Below are positions 45,901-57,900 of a stretch of DNA of 64,000 nucleotides, piece by piece. The translations under genes were made by a program, and so were the position numbers. Source of the stretch: Pomphorhynchus laevis (lineage: Eukaryota > Acanthocephala > Palaeacanthocephala > Echinorhynchida > Pomphorhynchidae); the NCBI GenBank assembly GCA_012934845.2, contig WNNJ02003214.1, forward strand, positions 496,001 through 560,000, in the 5' to 3' direction. Each line of letters starts with the position of its first letter. Position 1 is the first letter of the stretch. The notes below the pieces were generated by a model. It worked only from the letters and a program-made list of their open reading frames with translations. It had not been told where the DNA came from and ran no database searches.

Positions 45901-48900
45901 GAGATAATCCGTTATAACGCTCTGACATTCCAACTCTGCGGAGCCATAACCTTGAATTTTGTGCTCTGTACTCTTATTTAGGTATCTTGTTAACTTCTAA
46001 ATGTTTTTTATTAAATATTTTAATAAGTATTCAAACTTAGTGACAGCGACATCTAGCATCGAATCACCTATCCGATGTGACAGTTAGTGACATCAAGATA
46101 AATTGTAATCCCGCATTTCCGTTCAGTTATGATTTTTCAAGTGAGCTCTATCTGCAAATGCCTTTAAATCCATCAAATTTGCACATCCCTATTGCATACG
46201 TTCAGTTGCCTGTACCCATCAACTTGTTAGTTAATCTGAAATTGACAAGTTGTAACTTTGGCCTGATATTATAATTTATAATTTTTATAATTTTTAAATG
46301 CGACACAAGTGTAATTAACATCGGATCACTATCTTTTGATTGTGCGCTTAAGTATTTCAATATAATGATTTAATCGATAATTTAGTACGGCCCTTAGCTA
46401 TCTAGATGGTCTCAAATCTAGTAATTTCGAACAAATAAATACATGCCTACGGCGTTTTATCAAACATTTGGTAGGAGTTTCGTATAAGTGTTCAAATGCC
46501 TCTGGCGTTTTATCAAGCATGTGGTCGGAGTGTTCATTTACTGCGGTAGCTGCTTTTTAATATAATATAATCTATTATATAATCTATTTTCCAGATACAA
46601 CCGAATTTGATTCCAGCAAATCAAATTTCCAGATACAACCGAACATTATTTAATTCGATTTTCTCTTTTATTTAAGTGTTTCTGGCATTATTTTGTTGTT
46701 TGTTATCCACGCCGAGAGGCAAAGAGGCAAAATAAATTATCTTCATAATTATAATAAATTTATAATAAATTTGGTACAAAGAATTATAATATTAAAATAA
46801 ATTGTTCCATTTATTCTAAATGGAACAATTTAGAATAAATATTTTTAAATAAATATTTTTGTTCTAAATGGAACAAAACAAATTTAACTTAATTCATTCT
46901 TTAATAGTTTTATTCGTAAAGGTTTTAAGGGAACTTATCAATGAATCAAGTACTTACAGTCCAACGCAGAGTACTGTTGCCGTTAAAATCGGTACTTATA
47001 TCCATCATCAGTTCTTAATTGCTTTCAAGCAGAAATTTGGTTATAAGGATAAAGTATTTAATTCTCACTTGCTAATATAATTTTAGCCTGCTGTTTGTAG
47101 ATGATGAATGTATACAAAGAATTCTGTTTGCAAACCGATGCTTCCGATTTTTCAAAATCTATATCTGCAATTTGGAGAAATTCTGAGCTGACAAAACATG
47201 AAATTATCGTACGTTTTAAAATATTTAACTATGATTTTCATTAAGCAGGCTGGAACTTGATGGCATTTACAAGCTGGAGCTTTTAAATGAAAAAAACTTA
47301 AAAAATTTTCTTTGCTCCTCATGGACAAAGAAAGTTAAAGTATTTATGTGCTAACATAACCCAATTAATCGTATATTTTAATGATAAGGTCCATTCTTTA
47401 ATATATTTATATTATATTTATCTTTACGTTTACTTATTGCATTGCTGAAAATAATTAACTATTACTGATTATGTCACATAGAAATCCACGTAGTGACTCT
47501 CACATTGCATAGACTATATATTATCACGTAATTACACAAAATCTTTACTTCAATAATTTTTGGTACACGGTTTTTGCATAATTTGTTATTAAAAGTACAG
47601 GTGTGCCTTATATACCAATACACATACGTTTATTTTACCATCTATAATTATTTTGTGATTAAAATTTTCAAATATTAATGATATTCATGCTGATTATATG
47701 AATTATTAAAAACGGAACATCATTTTTTTGTTGTGATTATTTGAAATGATAGAATAATGACTAATAAAACGTAACATTTTACACCATGTTTTGTCAAAAC
47801 AAACAGGTTTGTCTTATTCGTTGATTTTTTAATTTTTAATTTTATTTTTTATATCAAAATTTGTTGATTTTTAAGCAAAAAATTTGCAAAAAATTCGTTG
47901 ATTTTTTAATTTTATTTTTTTATATCAAAATTTGTTGATTTTTAAGCAAAAAATTTGCAAATTTTTCAACAATTATACCAAGTTGGATTTTATCCTGAAG
48001 TTAGATTTGTGTCAGAAGAATGGGATGTTTCTTTCACAAAACTTTAAAAATTAAAAATTAAATTAATTTTTAATTGATTCAATACCGGTTCATTTAACAG
48101 ACATTGAATAAAGGGATATGCAAAAACATTCAATACCAAACTGTTTGACCTATCTTAGAATTTTACTAAGGTGCATCAGCAAATCTTTTAAGGGCACATT
48201 TGCGTAATAAATGCCTGTCATAGGCTGATCATCGTTTACAAGGATAGGGAGACATTGAAGTCTGCATATTTTACTGTTTGTGAATTGATATATCGCGTGG
48301 CAAATGCATGTCAGAGAATGATTATCAATTGAAAGATAGGGTTACATTAAAGCCTGGATATTTTACTGTTTGTGAATGGATATATTTAATGTATTGCGTG
48401 GCTAATGCATTTCAGAGGATGTGCATCGTTTACGAGGATAGGGTTACTAAGGAAAACAAATGTTGTGATTTTGAAGACGAGAGTGAATTTAGTGGTAAAT
48501 AAATAAAGATTAAGCATTTATTGCATAAGAAATATCATAAGAAATATAAATTCATTGTTGTGGATGCCTTGAAATATCTACGAATAATTCGTATCAACTG
48601 TCCCATATAAATTCTTAATAGATTAATAATCGTGTTCTTAATAAATCGGATTCCGATTTGACAAATTTTATAATGCATCGTATATTCCGAAAATCTCTGA
48701 TTTTTTTTGGATTTCGTAATATCCAAAAAACGGAAAAATTTCTTCCGTGTTGTTGATCAAATCTCGGCACATATTTGTGTCGAATTTCTTCCGTGTTGTT
48801 GATCGAATCTCGACACATTTGTGTCGAATTTCTTCCGTGTTTATCAAATCTTGACATATGTGTCGATTTTCTTCCGTGTTATTGATCAAATCTTGACACA

Positions 48901-51900
48901 TATTCGTGTCGAATTTCTTCCGTGTTATTAATCAAATTTAAACACATATTTGTGTCGAATTTCTTCCGTGTTGTTGATCAAATCTCGATTGTATCCATTC
49001 TCTTCCGTATTGTTAATCAAATCTCGACCCATATTTGTGTCAAATTTCATCCGTGTTGTTGATCAAATCTTGACACATATTCGTATCGAATTTCTTCCGT
49101 GTTATTAATCAAACTTAAACACATATTTGTGTCGAATTTATTCTGTGTTGTTGATCAAATCTCGATTATATCCCTTTTCTTCCGTATTGTTGATCAAATC
49201 TCGGCACATATTTGTGTCGAATTTCTTCCATTTTATTGATCAAATCTCGGCTAATATTTTTCTGTCAAATTTCTTTCGTGTTGTTTATCAAATTTTGACA
49301 CATGTGTCGAATTTATTCTGTGTTGTTGATCAAATCTCGATTATATCCCTTTTCTTCCGTATTGTTGATCAAATCTCGGCACATATTTGTGTCGAATTTC
49401 TTCCATTTTATTGATCAAATCTCGGCTAATATTTATGTCAAATTTCTTCCGTGTTGTTTATCAAATTTTGACACATGTGTCGAATTTCTTCCGTGTTGTT
49501 GATCAAATCTCCACACAGATTTATGTCGAATTTCTTCCGTGTTGTTGATCAAATCTCGACACATATTTATGTCGAATTTCTTCCATTTTATTGATCAAAT
49601 CTTGGCACATATTTGTGTCGATTTTTTTTCGTATTGTTGATCACATCTCGACCTGTGTCGAATTTCTTCCGTAATGTCCGGTTGCAATGTCCTATTTTAG
49701 TATAGAGAAAAATATGTTATAAATATTTTATTAGAGAGAAACATGCCTTTTAAAATAAAATTTGAAGTTCGACAAGCGATTCAAAATATCAGTTTAAAAT
49801 GATTTATGTTTTAAAGTGATTACTTTAAAATATACAAATTCATGAACGTGGATGCCCTGGAATATATATAATAAATTATTCGAATCAGCCGTTGCGTTTC
49901 CCATTGTATTTAATATTATCTGTCATATTTTTGTATTTAGCCATCAAATACTATTTGAGAGTGTTTTGATATGCTTTTACATTTAAATAACTGTTTCACA
50001 ACCTGTTTTACGTTAAGAAAATTGATATTTCTCTAAAGTAAACGGTAAATAAAAGTGCATTTCCCTTCGAAGCAATAGTTATTTACGTAATTGAAATAAT
50101 TTGATAAAATTAAAATTATAACTCAAAGTTTCTTTTTAATTTTAAAGCTGAACTCGTAAAATCGATTTTGTTATTGAAGAATTTATAATTTACAAAATTA
50201 AATATACAAGTTAAATTATTAAAGGTGTAGTTTTATAATTCTTTTAAATAATTTGAAGTAAGCGCTAAATGACTTTAAATGACAATTTCACTTAGGCAAT
50301 ACATTTAAATTGCATTTTTTTCAATTTTTATTCATTTGAATTATTAAAATATTATTATTTTTTATTTTTAATCATTTTAGAGTACGGTCAGCATCATGTG
50401 GCCTTATCAGTTCCTTGTCAAAATTGGCAGACATTTTCTTGATATGATGGTCACGACTTTAACATTTAAAGATGCACAAAGCGACAAGTAAGATTAAAAT
50501 ATCAGATATTAGGACTTAATTCTGTATAGTCCAATTCCAGCATTAATTCAACTAGTTCAAGTAGAAGACGGCATTACACAGTACAATATACAGGTTTATT
50601 TATGTTATGTTTCGTAATGTGGATTCTTATGCAAATTAACCTTATTTTAATATAACTTAATATGATCACTTTAAAGTACAAACCTTACAATTTCTACAAA
50701 TTGTTATACGCTACGTGTTTTAATCTGATAAAATTTAATTTAATAAAGTTTTCTATATATTATATAGCCTTAGCGAATATGCTTATTGCTAGAAGGTTTT
50801 ATCATGTGTTGGTGCAATAAAATATGCAATGGAGAACGATGTATGAAATGTTGTGTAGTCGATTGCAATGTTAGTGATGTTAGCCAACGTCTTAAATTAG
50901 ATGCGACATTGAGATGCCAACTACACATAGATTTGGAGATCCTAGAATTACATAGACGATGATGATTTAGTCCAAATCCAATTTAATTTGTGAACCTTAC
51001 GCATTTGTCAGGTATTGACATATTGACATATGTCAGGTATTGGCTTAATGATGCCGTGTTTTAAATATTAAAAAGGCTTTTGGACAAAACGTCAAAGAAT
51101 CTTGTCTTAGAACATTGAAAGGTCAGAATGTTTTAAGACAGGATTTAGACGTTTCGGTCAATTTTTTCGGTCTGGCACTCACCAAAAAAGGAAGACAATT
51201 TATTTAAGCTTTCGATTTTATTTCATTTATTTCAAAATATACAAGTTGTTGTTCATATAAATGCATACATTTTAAATACCTATATATATCACTATGTTTT
51301 TAAAATGTTTTTAAATCACTATGTTTTTTAATAGAATAACGAGTCAATAATGCAAAAACAGGATTATATGACGTTTCGCTCCTTTCTGGAGCTTTATCAA
51401 TCTAAAAACACAAAATAATCGTCTTAATATGAGTTTTTACAAATATTGTGAACAATGAGAATTAAAATGAAGATAATTTATAAATGCAGATTGTGAATAC
51501 GTCACACCTGTATCACCATACATGTGATCTGGATTACACCCTAGATCCGACTCTATGTAACCTTCCTATTAGTTTGTTTTCCAGCATAAGTCGACTCATA
51601 GTCGACTCATAAGTCGACTTGTAAAAACTCATATTAAGACGATGAGTTTGTGTTTTTAGATTGATAAAGCTTTATAAAGGAGCGAAACGTCTTATGATCC
51701 TGTTTTTGCACTATTTACTCGTTATTCTACTATTATGCAATATATAGTTGAATCGTTTTACGATCCGAGTCTGGTCTCTAATGATGGCTATATATATCTT
51801 AATTTAAAAATAAACAATATAATACCGACACAGTTACATCGTGTCTAAATCCTATATGTTTTTCGAAAACAAATTTCAATTTATATTTTGTACTTAAGAT

Positions 51901-54900
51901 ATTTAACATGACACAACTATTTTTGATATTTATTAAAGGTAAATCCAAAGTTAGTAGATATTTACAAACAATCGACAAAAAGTGATAGCTTTCAAATGTA
52001 CTGCATGACTATTCCTTCACTTTGCAAACCATTACCGTGGATATGTGAACATCAAGGAGGTTATCTTTTATCACAAGGTGAACTGTATTTTAATAAATTT
52101 AATTATATCACTGTATTTTCACCTAAAATAGCATCTCTAATACGTACTCCTGTAATTCTAAGTGAAAATGCTACAGCTCAAAAGCCCTATTTAAACGCTC
52201 TAAACATAGTTGGCAGTGTTTCTTGGAAAATTAATGTCGATGTAAGTTATTTTCATAAATTTTCTAGATTATACACAGTGAACAAATAATACGCTAAATA
52301 AGTTTGATCAAAGCTTATTTTTACATAATAAATAGCAGCGTTATTGATATAGAGCATAATTGATTTATTTTTTGCCACTTGATGATTATACCCATGATTT
52401 ATCTGAATATTGGAATGGAATCCAGAAGTATTCATAAAACATTCATAAAATGTTATATTAATTTATTTAAGACTTTTACTCTATTTGACTTGGTTATATT
52501 TCGTCCTGCTTTACTGTTATTTCTATGGAGTAATATCAAATCTCTTGAAACATACTATAATATAACAATATTATAAATACAGTTAATGTTCATCAACATT
52601 TATTTCACATATTTAATAGTATGAACTCTCTGGTTATTATCTCTCATATTCATTATATTATATTACACAACTTTATGGAAAATTATAAAGTCCATTAAAA
52701 AATGCTATAATATTTTAATATTATAGCATTTTTGTATATTGATTTGTATATTGTACATGATTTGTATATTGTTTTTAATTAAAAGATTTAAACGTAAATT
52801 AAAACGCTTAAAATTGTATTTATTTTGCCTATTATGTAGAAACTGATAATTCTGAATTAAAATTAACAGCAAAGTTTTATAATTTTACAATAAAATGTTT
52901 GTTCGTTATCATATCTATAAGTTCGTTATCATATCTATTATTTGTTCGTTATCATATCTAAATACGCTACATTTCATCAGCTACTAATTCAATACCTACG
53001 TTTCACGTTTCAGTCATTGAAATGACCGAAATCAGAAATTATGTAAATTAAATTTGAAAATCGCTACATGAAATGATAACATTTAACACCAGACAAGTCA
53101 AATGATCGTCAGGTTTAAACAGCATGAATTAAAGCAGCATGCAGGATAAAACAATTTCAATGATAACTAAAATAATAAAAACAGCAAAGTTTTATTTATC
53201 TATAATGTTAGTTTTACTTAACAATAAAATATATAACATTATCGTTTTAAATTTGTATATTTTTTCTAATAGATATTAAGCGACGTTACAAGAATATTTT
53301 TGTCAGGAGGAGATGATAAATTAGATATTCCTGTAAGCACGGATAGCTATGTCAATTTAAGGTTACACTGATTTCTTTCACTTTGACCTTTCTATCTATT
53401 AAATCTATCTATTCATATCTAGTAAAACAAAGAAAGGCATTAAAGGTATCAAACGATCGCAAGCACATCAGCGCAAGCAACGTGCTGAAATGTTTAGTTT
53501 GTGGTGCAATGAAAACTACAAACTTTCGATAGCACATTACGTAATATATCTTAATTTTAATTTCTATAATTAAAGTATTTTTAGCTTAGAAATCGAACAT
53601 TCTGGTTTCCTCATAGTCTTGATTTCAGAGGAAGGGCCTACGCGATACCACCACACTTTAATCACCTTGGTCTGATATATTTAGCTTTTTTGCTCTCTTT
53701 GAAATTATTCTTTTAGGAAACGATGTTTCTAGATCTTTGCTGCTGTTTGCGCGTGGTAAACCATTAGGAAAAGATGGGCTTCGGTGGCTAAAAATTCATT
53801 TTGTAAATTTGACAGAATTAAAGAAAACGTAATGATATTTACCAATTAATATTTGTAAAGTTCACAACTAGAATGGAGTATTTTATTAGATATGCTATTG
53901 GGAGACTAAAAGTTGTATTGATAATTACATATAAAAATTGGAAATGTCTATTAAATCCATAATTATCTAATTATGGATTTAATAATCCATAATGTCTATT
54001 TCGAGATAAATCCATAATTATCTCGAAATTAGTCTTTTAAAATAAAACTAATTTCTTCACTCCTGTAAATTTGTAAATTCATATAAATATATTTCCTAAT
54101 TCAATAGATATGAACTTCAAATAAGAACTTTCGTTTTGGTTTGAAGGCTTAAACTTCGTTTAAGATAGCCTAAGGGCGAAAAAATAAATATGTTTTGTTG
54201 ATAGGAGGCAATAAATATATTTTTTTGTTATTTGAATTGTTGAACAATTTATATAGCGAGATAAAGCGTCAATAAAAATTAGTGACAAGTTTTAATAATT
54301 ATTAATTAATAATTAATTAATAATTATTATTAATTATTAATAATTATTAATAACTTTAATAATTAATTGATAATCAAGATATTTTCAAGTGAATGTTATC
54401 TTGTGATGTCAAGATAAAAATTGGACATCGAGAAATTTATAGGAATGCACAATTATTTATAAATCAATTTTAAGCGACCACGGTAATAAAGCTTTTCATC
54501 TCGTACCTCTTCTTCCCTATTCCTTTCCTGATCTAAATCCATTTTATTCCTCTCTTTTTAAATACATTAATCCCAGAGCTATTCCACCTTCTTCCCGTTT
54601 CGTCTGATGACGTTTCTTCGGTCTTTTTGTCATTACCTAATAAAACCTCTCCTTCTTACCCAATTCACACTCACTTGCTTAAAAATATCTGCTCCTCTAT
54701 CTCACCCTTCCTAACCACATTGTTCAACTCCTCCATCAGTAGCCGTGCATTTCCTTCCATCTGGAAATGCGCCACTATTCGTCCTCTTATCAAAAAGCAA
54801 TCTCTCGACTCCTCACTACCATCTTCGTACCGTCCTATCTCACTTCTCTCAACCCTCACTAAACTCCTTAAGCGTCTCGTTCATAAGCAAGTTAACACAT

Positions 54901-57900
54901 ATATCTTTTCCTCCAACTTATTTCCTTCATTCCAAGCCGCTTTTCGCTCTAATTACTCTACCGAAATTGCCTGTCTTAAAGTTTATAATGACTTACTCAT
55001 ATCGCGCGATCATAAATTATGTAGTGTCATAGTTATTATGTAATTTTTTATAATTATTAGTGATTTTAATAATTAATTGATAATCTTTGATAATTAATTG
55101 ATAGTTTCAAGTGAATTTTATCTTGTGATGTCCAGATAAAAGTGAACATCAAGAAATATATAAAAATGCACAATTATTTATAAATCAATTTCATGCAAAA
55201 ATTGATTTCATTTTCGCAATTTTGTATATATAGATTGGCAACTACATCCATATATGGAATAAATGCCTAAAAATGCCTAATCATTTTTAAATTAATGTAG
55301 TATTCTACGAACCGATACATAAATTTGAGTGCTACTAGTTTTTGGATATTCGTGTCAAATACATCAGTAGCTTTTATGTAATTAATTTCCTAGATTATAA
55401 GTTAAATATATGAAAGGGAAGTAAGTATTGTCATGATGAGTATCGCTGCAATTGAAGTTGACATTTGACGAAATGACGAATTGGCCTTGCAGAATTCGCT
55501 TGAAGGATCTTTTACTCTAAAAACTTTCTGCTTTAAAACTTGTTTTCCTTACGGAATACGTAAATTTTGTATTTTCTTCCGTATCTATAAGTAAAATATT
55601 CTTATGATTGTCATAACGATAAGTTCCTGTGCACCCTTTAAATTCCCAAGGCCATTGTTCATCGGCCTTGCAATGTTCATAAAATGATACAATGCAAAAG
55701 TGTTTGTTCAAAGTAGCGACATTTTTTATCTTGTTGTGTCTAATAGTATCAACGAATAAAATTTGTCCATTTAAAATATATGATTGGGCTGTTGAGTAAC
55801 AAGCCATTGAAGCAAAATCAATTTTACCACTTTACTTTACCGGTCAATATTCGTGGTTTTTCAAAATGACCTAAGATACAAAAATCATTTAGTTTATTAG
55901 TACAGTGCATATTTTGGTTAAAGTCGACACTACCTAAAGTCTTTACGAATAAAGTACTCGATAACATTAAATAAATTTTAATTTGTTAAATAATAAAGTA
56001 TGTTTTAAATGAAAATAAATAAATTATCATCCAAATACATTAAGAAATATAATCAGCAAAGTTATTTTGAGTAAGAAATTTGAAGTTTTGAAGCATGATC
56101 AATAAAATATTTAGATTTTAAAATGTAGTTTTCGATATTTTCTAGTTATCATTTTAAATTAAATTACATTAAATTAACAGATCTTATTAAATCAATATGA
56201 TTTTTATCCGTAAATACGATAATTTTGGGATACAGTATCGATTTTGTCAATTCGCAGATTTTTAACATTAGGTTTATTAGGTTTCTAATAGATCGTTAGA
56301 ATACGATTCTCTATTAAAAGTAATATACAGGAATGTATATCTACACCACTGGCACAACTAGTCTAGTGGATGTAACGTTGAATCGCGATACAGACGTCCT
56401 GAGTTCGAGTCCGATCAGCACCAGTGTACGAAGTAGATAATAAGGGTTGAAACATGGAATGTAGGTCTAGGTTAGCATCTGATGAGACCCAGCTAGGCTA
56501 GTTAGTAGAGACCTGCTGTATCAAGATAAGGAGCAGTACTTGTGAGGATAATGTCGTGCCATATCAGAAAAATTTTGCTCACAGATGTGATCAAGTTAAA
56601 TTAGTATTAACATCAATTCGCGGATTTTATTATTAATATTTATTTAATTTATAATATTTACGTCTTCCGAAGAGTATAAATTTGATCACAAACCTAACAA
56701 ATTGCCTTTTTATTTATTATGATACTATAGATAGAAATGCATTTTCATATTAGCATAATTTAATTCAACTTTTAGTTGTTCAACGGAGGAAAGACTGCAC
56801 TTTGCCGATGAAATTATCGACGAAATATTCGACTCTGCTTTGAAACCTTTTGATGTACTTAAATGTTTGTATTTTCCGATTTGCGTTTTAATTGAAGCTG
56901 TATTTTATAAAACATTGCTTATTAATAAAGTAAATTAACATTAATTATTAATTAATTATTTAACTATCTATTTATCAGACAATGTTCAGAATTTAAAATT
57001 AAAATAAATTTAGAAAATTGCGTATTAATATTAAAATTATAATATTAAAGAGGCGGATACTTAATTATAAAATTAAGTATCCGCCTCTTTAATAATTTTA
57101 ATAATTATTAGTCTTTCGCATATTAAATATTTTATATTTAATATTATACTTATTTAATATTTATAAATAGATTTATAATAGATATTTATAATAGATTTAT
57201 GTCTTATGTTCTACATTAACACATTTTACACTAAAGAAATATCTTAGTCTCGTATCTTTTGAAATGATCAACAGTCATTTTTTCTTATGATTAATGCTTA
57301 TTATGATAATGTCCATATGCATTATCGTAACATATAAAATAATTATGACTCAAACACTCAATTTTGCATCTGCCTTACAGATGAATGCTTTTTGACTAGT
57401 AAAACGTTTTATTTGGAGATGTGTACTTTATTTAAATCGAAATGTTCGCAACGAATGAAAACTATAAAGAATTAAATACTTAAAATGTAAAATTAAATAA
57501 TTAAAAAATAAAATTAAAAAATAAATTTGAATAAAAAATAGAAGTAAATAAATAAAAATAATGATAATACTTAAAAAATCAAATTTTTTAATTACAGTAA
57601 ATACTGTAACAATACTTTAACAATAAAATTAAATAATGTAAAAAATAGCATAATACTTAAAAAATATAACTAAATATTGTAAAATATAAAATTAAATTAA
57701 ATCTATTGGTTATATATTTTGTACGAATAGCTTTTTGCAAATAATTTTTAATATCAAATTAATAATGAATTTTTAGGGTCGACGATTTTGGCAAAGTTCT
57801 GATAAACCTTGGCAAACGTTGGCCTGTGCAATGGAAATTGTCAAAGCGATTCAAGCTCCATCCCACGAAAAATACATCAGCCATTTTCCAATTCATCAAG

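Noticed and set aside
49127-49502. Repeated open frames ([13 protein letters not shown]...) as a repeat protein
   Set aside because: They arise from the minisatellite unit, which happens to lack stops in that frame; other frames and the opposite strand are open as well.
48735-49680. Regularly spaced repeats resembling a CRISPR array
   Set aside because: The whole 46-47 bp unit is repeated, without unique spacers, in an intron of a eukaryotic gene; it is a minisatellite.
51650-51700. Hammerhead ribozyme suggested by GATGAG and GAAACGTC near a stem
   Set aside because: The complementary strands TAAGACG/CGTCTTA would place both core boxes inside one stem, which is not the hammerhead topology, and no matching cleavage-site stem was found.
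53333-53340. GTAAGC after exon 14 ILSDV...LDIP as the splice donor
   Set aside because: It gives phase 0, after which exon 15 would begin with a stop; the later AAG/GTTACA donor keeps phase and adds VSTDSYVNL.
56342-56420. Functional tRNA gene
   Set aside because: A and B boxes are good, but a long non-tRNA body follows and the anticodon arm is poorly paired; a SINE is the better call.
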